From: Paramarasmius palmivorus
Lineage: Eukaryota > Basidiomycota > Agaricomycetes > Agaricales > Marasmiaceae
Reading direction: 5' to 3'
Assembly (NCBI GenBank): GCA_037176845.1
Contig: JAYKXP010000027.1
Coordinates: 186,001-250,000 of the forward strand
DNA length: 64,000 nucleotides
The notes under the pieces are model-generated. The model had not been told where the DNA came from and made no database searches. It saw nothing but the letters and a program-made list of their open reading frames with translations. A program made the position numbers and the translations under genes. This document shows, piece after piece, positions 22,524 through 36,951 of this stretch (its first letter is position 1; each line of letters opens with the position of its first letter).

Positions 22524-24123
22524 GTTGTGAATTGAGTTGAGATTGACCGCCGTCGCAAAGCCCTTTATATGTAGGTCGCAGCAAAGCCCTAGTATTGCAC
22601 CAGGACTGACGAAGACACGGAGTTGCCGATCAAGGGTGTGTAGATGTCACCAGATAGTGGAATATCTTCTCACCAGCGGCCGGGATTAATTCAACCTCGT
22701 CGTAATGCTGGCGCCGACGTAACGTCGTTGAAACACGTCCATTTGTTGCATTTGTTACAGTGTAGAGAAGACGTTCTTGGATGATGTCCACAGATTTTGC
22801 AGAAGACGAATACGCGAAAGTATAGTCGAATATCCAAAGCAAGGAAGCGTCGAAGGTGTCGAACCGAACTGCGAACTGCGGTAACTTCCGAGGCCTGGAA
22901 AAGCGCCAAACCGCACGTGAGCCCGTGATCATCGTTCCCACGCTCTGCCTTCCTCAACCACCATGACCGCTGTCGATTCCTTCTCTTTGCTGGCGTCTGG
23001 GTTTGGAATCAAGATATTTGGGCTATGATTTGCGTATGATTGTCAATCAGTACTTCGGTACCTCTGATGCTCGATTTTACCCTAGAACGAGTGTTAATCT
23101 TTTCATTATTCAAGGCGGCCGTCCCTAGAGAGCGGGGCCTGGGTTGTTAAAGACAGTACCTAGGTACTTAGGAAAGTCAGGACTGGTAAGCATAAAAGCA
23201 CCATGCGCCTTCCCGACAATCTCAGAGGTTGCCAGCTCAACGCTCCTCAAAAAATGCATATCTCTAGTAGAGTTCCCCTTTCAGCAAGTGCCCCTGTGCT
23301 TATCGCTACATTTGCGCATGCCGCACCACACATTGGTTGTGCAAGAACCCTGCAAAGCTACCTCGCCCGTATCATATCCAGGTACAGTGTCTATTCTCTA
23401 TCATTCACAATCCATTGATTTTGGCATACGTTTTCAGGCTCCGAACAATACCATTAATATCTTCCACGCGTACTCGTCCTCTACTCATAACTATGGCCAT
23501 GTATAGCTCAGTTAGGAACACCGAAGGACGCCGCTCTCATTGTTCGTGCCATTGTTCAACACAATGACACCATATTTCCTCGGTTTCGCCTAATTTTCTT
23601 TTCCCGAGCTGTAGACTGTCGAGGATACGAATACACTGCGTGTTGCAAAATCTGGTGGCCATACCGCTAGTCCGTATACAGTATCCATGACAGTGGCTGG
23701 GGCTCTTTGTCCGGGGTTCTCGTCTTCATCAGTGGATTCACTGGTGTTTATTACACTTTAACGTCAGTTGGCCCTGCACAACCTGGAGAGCAGCTCCATA
23801 CGAGCTTGAACTTACAACTTCTCTATTACACTCGGACGTCGAAGGTGTTGACGTCGGAGATTGCGATTCAAATATCTGAAATCAAAACTCATCGTAGGGC
23901 CACGATTATTCAGATATTAATGTCCATTATGTGCGATTGTGGATATACAGGATTATGATGCTAACTAAATCTAGAGGAAGTTCTACAGTAATATAGATAA
24001 GTTAGAGTGAATTTTACAGTGAGTGACCGGATGCAATTTAATTTAACTTAGAAAGGAGTGTGCACGATTTACAGGCCTTTTGGTCCATCGGTGTAGCGAA
24101 CATTGAATCTGAGGGAGGTTCGA
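22524..24123. promoter_or_regulatory. Long spacer upstream of the terpene synthase
   Basis: About 1.6 kb. I find no gene: small open frames on both strands lack domains and splice coherence. It includes the terpene synthase promoter and the AT-rich 3' flank of FAD oxidase 1 (about 23940-24060). Confidence 0.5.
22563..22569 (-). promoter_or_regulatory. TATA box of the terpene synthase
   Basis: TATAAAG on the minus strand, 40 bp upstream of the ATG at 22523. Confidence 0.5.
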
Positions 24124-25886
24124 TTAGGAATTGCTTTGGTCACACAGCGAGTACACGTACCCTTGCGGATCGTACTTCTTGTACGTTTTCTTCAAGAAGT
24201 CATATTGACCGTACGTCTCAAAGATATTTTGGTTCGCATCACACTCGTTGAGGAACAAAGGTAATCCTTTAGAGGGCTTGTTCCTGATGGCAAAGTCAGC
24301 ACAATCGCTCAACGGGGTGAACGAAAAGGTCTTACTGTGAAAGAAGCTTCTTCTTCGCATCCAGGATAGACTTGGGTACCTCAACAATGCCTGGACGAAG
24401 CGTCTGTGCCATCTGAATCACAGCATATCCTCCGGTAACGGGAGCATCGATAGCGTTTCCACCACGCTGACGACCGTATAGAATTTGCGAGTCAGGAATA
24501 GGAGTGAACGTTAAGGCAGTGTTGTTTAGCTGTCCCTTGTTGTCCTTGGTGAACTGAAGGTTGGTCTTGTAGACATTAAGGAAAGCGTTTTCGTCCGTGC
24601 CCGTGAGGGCGGACGATCCATAAATGAATGTAGAGCCGTGGTCGTCCTGGGTAGGGAAAGTGTTGGCGACAATATCGGCATAGCTCATAGGGTTGATGGA
24701 TGTGTTGGTGGAAGGAATGGATTGTAGCTCGCCGAAGACGGATTTGGGCAGTTCTTTTCCTTGATAGAAGAGATTGACCTGCATTATTGGTGTGATGTCT
24801 CCGGAGTCTGCTACTGCTTCGACGAGTGTGACAAAGATTGCTAGAAGAGAAACGAGTCAATAAGACTAATATCTGATGAATAGTTCAGGGCTACGAACTT
24901 GCATTGGGGTCTTTGACATTCCTTGAGAAGCGCGCAGTGGCCTTAAGGACAGCCTCGATGGAGGATTCAGGGTACTGATCGGCAATGGTCAGAACAGGAG
25001 GTAACACGGTAGGATTGAAGGCTTACCTGAATGAATCCACCGACCCATCTTTTGTCATCCTGAGTCCCGCTGTGGTAGGCATCGACCTCGTATCTGGTAA
25101 TGATACCAAATCGGTTACCCCCACCCTTTAGCGCCTTGAATAGGTCCTTGTATTGGTTGTTGGCATTGGCGGTGACGACGGTGCCGTTAACCAATACAAC
25201 GTCGAGTTCCCTGTAGTTATCGGCTCCCCATCCCCTTGCGGGTGACAAGAAACTGATACCACCACCTAGCAAGAAGCCAGAGCCGACATGGCTGTTAGTG
25301 CCCGAATTTAAATTAGTATGATATTATGTTTGTGTTTGGGAGGCGACGTACGCAGCTCTCCCACCGACGGGAGCGACACCTTGTGGAGCAAGCGCAGCCA
25401 CAGTTTCACCCCAGCGCATACCGGGTTCGAGGGTAATGCTATCTTTGGCAGCATCGTATGTTGCTTGCTTCATATCCCTGAAGTCGATTAAGACACCTCC
25501 GGCAACGCTGAAATGAACTCAGGGACTGCTCTATCACCGGGAAGAAAACAAACTCACGCGTTCCATCCTTTCATGGCGCTATGACCACCCGCCAAAACGG
25601 CGTACCTGGACTTTGCCTTGTATATAGCAGACATGGCGGTGCTAACGTGCGATGTGTTGGTCGGGTAAATCACGCACGCCGGAATGAGCGCGTTGTTGAC
25701 GAGGTTCAGAGGAGATTCGACTGATTCCTGGAAGTCAGAGCCGGATTGTGTTTGAACGAGTTCGGATCCAAGAAGAGAAACGAGGGACGAGCATGCTGCC
25801 TGACCTGCATCGGTGGGAGCAGCCTCACTGCGAAGCAATGAGTGAGAGGCAATGAGGGTGAATGCAAGCAGGGTTCGCATCGACAT
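24124..25886 (-). CDS. Secreted FAD-linked oxidase 1 (BBE/GlcD-type)
   Basis: Berberine-bridge-like oxidoreductase using covalent FAD and O2. Six exons: 25886-25558, 25507-25352, 25291-25027, 24974-24899, 24840-24336, 24283-24124; 496 aa. A signal peptide is visible (MSMRTLLAFTLIASHSLLRS, cleavage near SEA-AP). The FAD-binding PCMH region has AVLAGGHSAMKGW, whose His is the expected 8-alpha-histidyl attachment site, then VGGRAAHVGSGFLLGGGISF. Gly-Gly-Gly replaces the second cysteinyl attachment site, so the FAD is singly linked. The C-terminus has DFLKKTYKKYDPQGYVYSL, matching the family's YDPxxVF-type ending. In fungal clusters such enzymes oxidise alcohols, form rings or desaturate. It is divergent to FAD oxidase 2 across 1.46 kb. 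Confidence 0.92.
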
Positions 25887-25932
25887 GTTGAAGATACGAG
25901 TCTGTTGTTTTGTCAATGTCAAAGCTAGTGGC

Positions 25933-25939
25933 TTTTATA
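25933..25939 (-). promoter_or_regulatory. TATA box of FAD oxidase 1
   Basis: TATAAAA on the minus strand, about 47 bp upstream of the start at 25886. Confidence 0.45.
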
Positions 25940-27268
25940 CATGATTACCACTGCATGCCAGGGTCGAGATTCGGAGATCGAAGGAGTCTAACTGCACTGG
26001 ACCTCTGCCATTCACGGATTGCGATGATTCAACGTGTTAGGACAGCTCCCGAGAACTGCTGCTCCCGGAGGCGCATCCTTGAAGGGTGGGTCGGCGGCCA
26101 GGGGTAGATGTAGTGGAAATGACAGTGATGTCGGTTTGCTGCTCCCTTCAATCATGTCCATTCCAAACAATCAAAGCTATTTCTGCATTGCCATTGCTAG
26201 GTAGTCGGTCTTCGGCGTACATCAATGTATGATTGGCAGCTTACGAGGCACTACCCAGAGAGTAAACGTTACCCGTGACGATGAAACACCTCCCGCCAGG
26301 CTTGACTCGGGCTTCGGGCTGTAGGTTGAATAAACGAATATGGTGCTGCGGACAGGTGCTTGCGCAAGATAGGAAGATTTTGGGCCCTCCGACATAGCTT
26401 CGACGTTGTGACTCGTCCTATAGCGTTCCAGTGCTCATACACGAACTCGTTTCAAGATTCCCCAGAGTATTCTTCCGAGCTTCGCGACGAGATAATTCGT
26501 GAATTTTTGGAGCTGCAAAGAAAACAAAAGGATGAGATGATCTGAGCATCATCTAGATTGAGTTGGAGTCTCGGTACCTGGGTCGAGCTGGGGTTTTGTC
26601 GATCCTCGGACGTCACCGGAGTCGGGAAGTCGGGTTGTTTGGCACTTGGCATGGTGCCAAACAAACCCTTCCCGACGTTTCAATTTCAAAATTTCGCACG
26701 CAATGGGTTTGCGGTTGACCCGCACACTTCGGATTGTATTCGCAGCATGTACCTCAAAGGACATCTTCCAGGGCAGCTACGCATCATTTCTCTCGTTTTG
26801 GATTAGCTAAGGCTTCAAAGCGGAACTTCTGGTCGCCGGTGTTTAAGCTACCCAGTGAAATCACCGACGACTTGACCGGTAGGGACCTGGTTTCCTAATA
26901 TCCTTAGAATCATTACTGAACGGTTTCTCTCAGGATCTGTCATAATCAACGTTTTTGACAGGATATGTTGACCGACGATGCCCTCCGCGAAAGACTGAAG
27001 CGTAGCCGATTTTCAACGAATTGTGCCTGGACAACTTCAATCAACCAAGATCCTCTTTTGTTACCCCGAAACTCTGAAACGCGCCCAGGGGCAATGTTTT
27101 TCGATGCATCTGGAATCTGGCAGCTGGCTCTCGAACTTTGAGAGCCCTGCATGACGGTTGTTTAGCGGGCTGTACCGACGCTTGGATTCCGTTGGACTCG
27201 AATTGTTAGGCGGCTGTTGAAGCAACCAAAGGGATAGATTCTAAGATTTGCCATCAATCTGGTAGGTG

Positions 27269-27274
27269 TATAAA
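27269..27274 (+). promoter_or_regulatory. TATA box of FAD oxidase 2
   Basis: TATAAA about 70 bp upstream of the ATG at 27345. Confidence 0.45.
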
Positions 27275-27344
27275 TTCACGAGTACTCTACTGCAAAACTC
27301 ATCGACTCCTCCAGTTGCTTCTCAGCCTCCCCCTTGTCTCTGCG

Positions 27345-28975
27345 ATGAAGTCTATCGTCCTCTCATCGATCCTTTTCAGCCTTGCTGTTAATGCTGCCAC
27401 GCTTGCAGAAAAGCGTACAGAGGCTTGTGTGCGTTTTTCTGATATTTGCCTTGACTGTAACCTCCGCTAACGCTGAATTTTAGTGCGATGCTCTGAAGCA
27501 CCACCTTGGAAACAAAGTTTTCTTCCCAGGCTCGTCGGGTTACCAGGAGGACCAATCCTCCTACTACTCTGCTTTGGTTTCTGAACAGAAGCCTGCCTGT
27601 CGAGTCAACCCCACCAGCGCAGGAGACGTGTCCTTGATCGTTAAGAAGCTCAAAGACAGGAATTGCCAGTTTGCTGTTCGTTCTGGGGGTCACATGCAAT
27701 GGAAAGGCTCTAACAACATCGATGCTCCCGGAATAGCGATTGACCTGTCCGATTTGAACACCATCAAAATCGCTGCAGACAAGAAGTCAGTTCAGGTTGG
27801 ACCTGGCAATCGTTGGGGCCCGGTTTACGACGCGCTCGCTCCCGACAACTTAATCGTCGTCGGTGGCCGCTCAAACACCGTCGGTGTTGGTGGGTACCTT
27901 TTGGGAGGTATGTCGAAATGTTTGATTGCGTTCCTCGGCTTACTCATGACCTCTACAGGTGGTATCTCTCACATGAACTCTCAGCATGGTCTCGCAGCAC
28001 AAAACATCGTCAACTACCAAGTTGTCCTTGCCGATGGTTCCATCGTCGATGTTAACCCAAAGACTCACCCTGACCTTCATACCGCTCTCCAAGCTGGAAG
28101 CACCAACTATGGTATCATCACTCGTTACGACCTTGCTACCTACCCTCGTCAGGGCCTGTGGGGTGGTCTCCGCAGCTACAACGTCTCCGAGACCCGAAGG
28201 TTCCTTGATGCCACCATGAAATTCATGGATGCTCAAGTTAACGACCCTGTTGCTGGAGGTCTCATCATCAGTATGACCGACTCCGTCCTCACTTCGACTA
28301 TGGCATATTGGAACGGTGATGGTCCCCAGTCGGACGCGTTCGATGAGATCAACGCTATTGCTCCCACCGTCGACCTCGTTAAAGGCCACAGTACCCAGCA
28401 AGAGCTTTCTGCTCTTGTCGACGATGCTTTCCCTGGTGGCCAGCGTGCGCTCACCAATATGCTTGGGTTCAAGGCAGATCCTCAGTTTGCCATGGATCTC
28501 AACGCAAAGGCACATGAGCTTTTCAAGCCTTTCGCAGACAAGGACATCTTCTGGGCTTCCACGTTCCAACCATTTGGAAAAGCAATCACCCGTGCTATTG
28601 CGAAGAAGCCCCAGTTCCAAGGTCTCGAGAAATTAGTTAACGACCACGTCTTCGGTATGTTATGGCTAGTCCTTAGATTCTTCTAATAGTGCTAATCGGT
28701 CTTGATCAGTATTTGGAATTGCCGCCTACTACGATGACCCTGCCCTCGATGGTCCTCTGGACAAATGGATTCAGGACCTCATTGCCTGGGGTACAGCAGA
28801 GTCCAAAGCCAGAGGACTCGAGATGCCTTGGCTCTACTTGAACTATGCTCTTCCCTGGCAGAAGGTCTACGAGTCCTTTGGTGCCGCTAACCACCAAAAG
28901 ATGAAGGATGTCAAGAAGCGCTACGACCCCCAGAACGTTTTCGGACGGCTCTGGCCCGGAGGATTCAAGCTTTAA
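27345..28975 (+). CDS. Secreted FAD-linked oxidase 2 (BBE/GlcD-type)
   Basis: FAD-dependent oxidase of the same superfamily as the divergent gene to its left, but clearly a different subfamily. Exons 27345-27428, 27484-27907, 27959-28654, 28710-28975; 489 aa. A signal peptide is visible (MKSIVLSSILFSLAVNAATL). The PCMH fold has FAVRSGGHMQWKGSNN (His for covalent FAD), VVGGRSNTVGVGGYLLGGG and the NYGIITRYDLATYP block. The C-terminal motif KKRYDPQNVFGRLWPGGFKL is the canonical BBE ending. It resembles the solanapyrone-synthase/6-hydroxynicotine-oxidase-like fungal enzymes, some of which catalyse unusual cyclisations. The signal peptide predicts action in the secretory pathway or outside the cell. 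Confidence 0.93.
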
Positions 28976-29744
28976 GCTTGTAACACGTTCTTGATCGCAC
29001 GAAGTGACAAAAGTTGTTATTGGTCATTATTTATCCGGGTTTTATAGATACTCTATAATTTGTAGCCTTTCGATCTTGTACTTACTATATGTGTCGTGTA
29101 ATAGATATAACTTTTTATTCCAACTTCGAAGCTTGAAGCGCCCATCAGACGCGCGCTCATGATGATCGTCATTCCTCCTTTAAACCATCTCATACCCAGA
29201 AACTCCTTGAATAGGCCAGTATCATTTTGTTCGAAGCGGCACTGAGTACGCGGCAAATAGGCGGGTATCACCGGCTCCCGAGGGCTTCCCGACCTGTTGC
29301 GCAACCACACAACCAGTGCGACCACTTTCTGGGCAGATACAGATGCCACTGGTAAGTGAACACATTAATAACCTCGGAGACGGGATTGTTTATGCTCCCT
29401 AATATTCTGGCAAGTGCTTGGATCTTCCTATAAAGCGATACACTACGCATCTCAACGCTATTTCCGTAGCTTGGCGTGACGTCGTGCCACTCAGAGTCAA
29501 GCATAACTCGCATGTTCGAATCTCGATTTATGTCTTCCCGTGATGTCTACATAAGAGAGCCAAGTGACATTGCAGCTGTTCCATAACAGTGCTGGTGCTG
29601 AAGCGCATTTATGCCTTTCACGAAGTTCAGAACAAATGCTTCTTTGGATTTTTTGGGAAATTGCAGATATAATTTAGTCCTTGTTTTGTTATGATACACC
29701 ATGAGTTACATCTAATGTTGCAAAGAGAGAAAGAAAAGGTCCGT
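28976..29744. other. Convergent intergenic region
   Basis: Between the ends of FAD oxidase 2 and the aldo/keto reductase. AT-rich 3' flanks on both sides; no gene found. Confidence 0.5.
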
Positions 29745-31068
29745 TTAGAGAGGAGGGCTGTCGACATAGGTCATTTCATTCCAACCAGCACCGTATCTGT
29801 CACCCGGAATTTCAGCAGCCTCAGCAACTTTCCTCACTTGCGCAACCTCTTCAGGAGTCAGCTTGACGTTGGCAGCACCAACGTTCTCTTGCAGGTACTG
29901 GAAATGTATCATCAGTCACCGTCTCTAACGCAGTGGTGTTTTATGATTTACCTTGATCTTCTTCGTACCAGGGATAGCGAAGAAGTCGTCTCCCTGAGCA
30001 AGGATCCAAGCCAAAGTGGTCTGACCCGCTGTCGCGTTGTGAGCCTTTCCGACCTCTGCGATCTTGGAAGCCAAGTCCAAGATCTTGGGGAAGTTCTGCT
30101 CAGAGAACTTGGGTACAGTGCGACGGAAATCATCGGCCTCTAAGTCGTTTATCGAGCGGATTTGGCCGGTCAAGAAGCCACGACCGAGAGGTGAGTAGGC
30201 GATGATCTTGGTACCAAATTCACGGGCAGTTTTGACGAGATCGAGAGGAGGCTTCTCGACTTCGAGCATGAGGGGAGAGAATTCGACCTGAAGGGCGGCG
30301 ATAGGGTGTACAGCATTTGCACGACGGAGACCGTCAGCTGTGCAGTCGGAGAGACCGAGGTACTTGACTTTGCCTTCCCTATAATTGAGATGTGATTAGA
30401 TATCGATAGTTGCGAAGCCCTATTGAGTAGACTTACTTGACAAGTTCGGCCATGGCACCAACGGTCTTCTCAATAGGAGTGTTTGCATCAACACTATAAG
30501 CGACTTTGGTTAGCACACCATCTGACCCATATCACTTGATGAACGTACCGGTGTTGGTAGTACAAGTCAATGTAGTCGACACCGAGCCTTGCCAAAGACT
30601 GAGCGGCAGCCTCCTTCACGTATTCTGGGTCACCTTTGGCGCCAGTCATCGTCTAGCACTGGGCATCAGCGAGACAGCTCATTACAAAACACTCAAACAC
30701 TCACAAGCCCGAACTTGGTGGCAAGGAAGACTTTGCTTCGCTTTTCGGGGTTGGCTTTGAACCTGCGAACGCGTTTAATCCCAGAATAGGCATAGTAAGC
30801 TATCTCGCGTACCATTTTCCAATAAGATCTTCAGAGTCACCGTAGACATTGGCGGTGTCCCAGAAAGTGCAGCCAGCCGCAAAAGCAGCATCCAAGACCT
30901 TTCGGTGTGTTAATTGATAGAGCCATTTCGAAGAGAAAGAGAGCCAAGTACCTTAAGTCGCTCTTCGTCGCTGTCGACTTTGCCGTAAGCTGCTGCAATA
31001 CCCATGACACCGAAACCAATGGCAGGGACATCAGCGTTGCCGATCTTGCGGAGAGGAATAGGAGACAT
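29745..31068 (-). CDS. Aldo/keto reductase
   Basis: NADPH-dependent aldehyde or ketone reductase, TIM barrel, cytosolic. The ATG at 31068 gives [20 protein letters not shown]. Several exons follow. The catalytic tetrad is visible: Asp and Tyr in [16 protein letters not shown], Lys in LATKFG, His in LYYQHRVD. Later blocks are [25 protein letters not shown] (cofactor region), [20 protein letters not shown] and a C-terminus ending VDSPPL at TAA 29747-29745. It resembles the YakC/pyridoxal-reductase-like AKR group common in fungi. A probable cluster role is reduction of a carbonyl intermediate. It is divergent to the EthD-like gene. Confidence 0.93.
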
Positions 31069-31890
31069 GTTGATTTGAGTAAATGTGAAGGTAGATTGGT
31101 TGGCAGATAAAAGGATGAGTGAGTTTCTGAGGAGTCGCAGTCAGTCCTGAGGGTTTAAATATCGAGCAAAAGCGCCTACGTACTTGCATCACCATGTGGT
31201 CTGTCCAAGGCTAACCTCGGGATTGCATAACCTCCAGCATGTAACTTGAACGGGCAAGTAAGTGGACCTTCGTGTGATTGGAAGGTCAAGACAGAAAGAA
31301 TGTGACGAATCGGGAAGCAATCAAATTGAGCGGCAGAAGAAAGACAATGCAGTGAGGTGAAAGAACAGCAACAGGCTGTCACTGAAATCGTCTTGGGGCT
31401 ACGAATGCACATCGATTATCATAGAGAACCCGAGATTTCGAGGTCCCACCGTGGTGGACGGATCACCAGCACCGAATTAGGCCTGGCCGCTGGGGATGCG
31501 TATGAATGAATATGATGATTAGAATGTCCTGGAATGACCGAGTGTTACCGCGGGGTGTGTGATGCGTGGCGATCCTTCATGACAAACCGCGGTTCCCGAC
31601 CGCAACCCATGGGCGCTCGGCACACGAGGTCATCGTCGATGGCTAAGCAAGAGGTCTTCGAAGGCTTTGTCAGATAAAAGTTCCAAGAATACGACTGAAG
31701 CATATTGCTGCGCGAAGGCGGGGAACTGGCGGTGAACCTGGGTTCTCCAGCGGTAGGCTCCAATGAAAAAGGCGGGAACGGCTGACGGAAGTTGGAGTGC
31801 ACTATAAAGAACAACTCGTGTCTTCTTCGACTTCCTCAGCTTCATAGCTGTCAGACACCTCCCGCTACACAGCTTCGATCTACACCCGCG
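31069..31890. promoter_or_regulatory. Divergent promoter region, AKR and EthD-like gene
   Basis: About 820 bp without a recognisable gene. A TATAAA at 31803-31808 serves the plus-strand gene. Confidence 0.5.
31803..31808 (+). promoter_or_regulatory. TATA box of the EthD-like gene
   Basis: TATAAA 83 bp before the ATG at 31891. Confidence 0.45.
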
Positions 31891-32455
31891 ATGCTTTTCC
31901 AGCGTGTTCTCTTCTTCCTAATTAGTGCCATTGTTGCACTTGCTTGTGGATGCGAGGAAACTGAGACTCCAACATGGCGCACCGACCGAGTTCGTCTTGC
32001 TGGTATCTTGAAGAGGAAGGCAGGGCTCAGCCGTGAGGAATTCCTGACCCATTGGTTGTCACACGGAGAGCTATTCAAGACCACTGAGATGGCTAAATCT
32101 GTGTTGAGATATGAAGAGGTAAGCATCGAGACAGTTGACGCAATGATAGTAAACTCACCAGCTACCATAGATGCCCATCAATGAAACTATCAGCGACATG
32201 TTGGCTTCCACTGGCGCTGTGACCTTCCCTGGTTATGATGGAATTGCCATCTTCGAAGGCAATTCATTCGACGAGCTCTTGAGTGTGAGTGCTAGTCCTT
32301 CGCTTCTCCAATTATTTGCTTAGATTTACCAGGTCTTGTCCTCTCCTGAGCACGAGGAGATTATTGTCCCCGACGAAGAGAAGTTCCTTGACAGGAATGC
32401 GACGATAACTATCCCATTAAACTTTGCTGTTATCCTAGACAGAGACGCCGAGTAA
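31891..32455 (+). CDS. EthD-like small alpha/beta-barrel protein with signal peptide
   Basis: Exons 31891-32118, 32171-32284, 32324-32455; 157 aa. The N-terminus MLFQRVLFFLISAIVALACG is a strong signal peptide. The EthD-like core follows: RLAGILKRKAGLSREEFLTH ending in W, then HGELFKTTEMAKSVLRYEE, a FPGYDGIAIFEGNSFDELL strand-helix, and PDEEKFLDR. This fits the dimeric ferredoxin-like fold of fungal EthD dehydratases and tailoring isomerases. One N-glycosylation sequon, NAT, lies near the C-terminus and another, NET, near the start of exon 2. Most EthD tailoring proteins known to me are cytosolic, so the leader is unusual. It could place this step in the same compartment as the two FAD oxidases. 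Function remains inferred. Confidence 0.82.
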
Positions 32456-33010
32456 ATTGCTTGTATAAAATAGAACTTAGAAGAGAATAGCGTACTGTGA
32501 TAGTTGGATAATTCAGTCCTTTAACGCGACTATTTCATGAGCATTGTCGTCGGGGTCGTGTTACACGTTGCGGAGCGTGAGAACCTTTTCGTAACTCTCG
32601 TCCTCTCATCATGCCAGTCATCCAGTACCGATGCTCTTCGACGTAGAAAACTGTAGGGTTATCTTTGGGACTCTGGCAAGGAGCTGGTGAGGCATAAGGT
32701 AGAATGGTGAGTGTTGAAATTTGCAATTGCAATCTGGGCACCGACGCGATACCACAGTAGCGAGGCAAAATATAGAATCTGGGAAGCAAAGTGTTCGACC
32801 TATTTGGTTCAACGGTTATATGTATGTTATTCGAAGAGTTGCTTGTTGAGCCTCTACCATAGCGAGTTGAACCCGGCCGCAATCAATAAGGGATCTCCCC
32901 CAGGTTCATCGGAGACCACGATTCTCTGGCTCGTGATGCCATCCTGATGCCATCCATCCTGCTCTCTCTTCAATCTTCGTTGCTGGTCGTACACGCGAAA
33001 CTCCTCGATA
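32456..33010. other. Intergenic region
   Basis: 3' flank of the EthD-like gene and promoter of the MDR gene; no gene recognised. Confidence 0.5.
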
Positions 33011-34601
33011 ATGTCTAGCCAAATCCCTGAGTGCTGTAGGCAATATCAGCTTCCAAAGGTAAACACAGGTCCTCTCATTGCGAGTTCAAGGCACCCAAGT
33101 AACCATCTCACTGCAGTTAACCGGTTTCGATGACCTGACCCTGAAGACGGCTCCTATTCCGAAGCTCAAGTCCGCAGAGGTCTTGATAAAGGTGATTGCG
33201 GCTTCAATCAACGTATGTCCGAACCTTTGAGCGCGGCAATAATAGAGGCTCACACAATGTTTTGCAGTCCCGCGACCTTGTCATCGCTAGTGGAGGAGAT
33301 CCAATACCGTGTGTATACTAAGAGTATTTGAACAAGCTATCCAATAACGATGTTGCACCAGAACAAAGCCCGATGTCATCCCACTATCAGACATGGCTGG
33401 AGAGGTCGTCGCAGTCGGTGACGATGTTACTAGCTTCCAAGTTGGAGATCGCGTGTCCGCCAACGTCATGGTTGATCATATCAGTGGCCCTCCGACGCCA
33501 GAGACCAAGGCAAGCTGTATGAGCGGAGAGAAGGTTGATGGTGTACTGACAGAGTATCGAGTGCTTCCCGAACACGTACGTTGGCTTACAATCATGTTGG
33601 TGTTCATCCATCGCAACTTTGTCTGCAGTCGCTCGTGCACCTCCCTGAGCATCTCTCATATGAAGAAGGTTCCACATTACCGTACGCGTTGGGTCTCCTA
33701 TTCAATGTATACGCGATGAATCTACCAACAGGTGTGCAGGGGTAACCGCGTACAACGCACTATTCGGGTCAAAACCTCTCGTGGCAGGCCAAACTGTCTT
33801 GGTCATGGGTACTTCGGCGGTTTCTCTGTGTGTCGGTTTTGCCACTCTTTCATCCGAACACCGTATTCATTATCCGTTTGTCTCTTAGCTTTGCTCTCCA
33901 ATTTGCATCAGCTTCTGGAGCTACTGTCATTGCCACTTCCTCATCCGGTGAAAAGCTGGAATTTGCCATGAAACTTGGTGCAAAGTATGGCATTGACTAT
34001 GTCAAGAACAAAGCCTGGGAAAGAGAAGTTCTGAGGATCGTGAGTCTTCGCTATCCTATCGGATACTGACCTGTGGTATACTCAAAACTCCGTAGACAAA
34101 TGGTGTAGGAGTTGACCATGTTGTCGAGGTCTGTTCTGGTCACTTGTGCTCTCCTCGTGCTCTTGATTGGTTTTCTTCAGGTAGGCGGGCCAGGTACATG
34201 GATGCAATCACTTGCAGCCTTGAAGTACGACGGCGAACTGCATGTGGTTGGAGCCCAAGCAGAGGCACGTTACTGCCAGGTTTATATTCTCACACATCTC
34301 TGAAATGTACCTAGTTCAAAGATGTCAGCGGCATGATCGTCGGAATAGTGATCCATAGGGCCCTACATATACACGGCGTGCAGGTTGGCTCTCGAGCTCA
34401 GTACGTGTTTTCACCCACTCGTGGCTAAGATTTTGGCTGACATATTCTTGGAGATTCGAGGATATGAATCGATTAATCTCTCGTTCTGGCATTCGACCTA
34501 TTATCGATCGCGTGTTTAAGTTCGAACAGGCAAAGGAAGCGTACGAGTACTGTGCTTGGGAAAAATTTGCAGGAAAGGTGGTCATTAGAGTCGCTCAGTG
34601 A
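33011..34601 (+). CDS. Zinc-less medium-chain dehydrogenase/reductase (MDR)
   Basis: NAD(P)H-dependent oxidoreductase of the alcohol dehydrogenase/quinone-reductase type, cytosolic. The ATG at 33011 gives MSSQIPECCRQYQLPK. Eight or more short introns occur. The GroES-like half has LSDMAGEVVAVGDDVTSFQV and GDRVSANVMVDHISGPPTPE, then GVLTEYRVLPEH and TLPCAGVTAYNALF. The Rossmann half has VLVMGTSAVSLFALQFASAS (GxxxxS in place of GxGGV) and ATVIATSSSGEKLEFAMKLG, then NGVGVDHVVEVGGPGTW. The C-terminus FEQAKEAYEY...KVVIRVAQ closes at TGA 34599-34601. Zinc ligands of classical ADHs are not evident, so it is better viewed as a zinc-less enoyl/quinone-reductase-like enzyme. Its end lies 20 bp from the end of the convergent BVMO 2. 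Confidence 0.9.
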
Positions 34602-34620
34602 GCACTATCGGCTACAGACA

Positions 34621-36951
<2,331 letters not shown>

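Larger units (their letters stand above)
25887..27344. promoter_or_regulatory. Divergent promoter region of the two FAD oxidases
   Basis: About 1.46 kb with no supported gene. It carries TATA boxes for both flanking genes. A 61-codon plus-strand frame at 26360 lacks recognisable features. Confidence 0.5.

Noticed and set aside
22691..22957. Open frame with several cysteines (CNKCNKW) resembling a small zinc protein
   Set aside because: Lies upstream of the terpene synthase with no valid splice context or pattern of paired ligands; probably chance.
22963..23024. Short stretch resembling the AAVDSFF I-helix region of P450-4
   Set aside because: Similarity covers fewer than 20 bases and ends in a stop; not a P450 fragment.
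29500..29530. GTTCGAATC sequence resembling a tRNA B box
   Set aside because: The flanking bases cannot form a T stem and no matching A box or acceptor stem is present.
32000..34600. Possible frameshifts in the MDR gene
   Set aside because: All apparent frame changes resolve as short GT..AG introns that restore the family sequence, so the gene appears intact.
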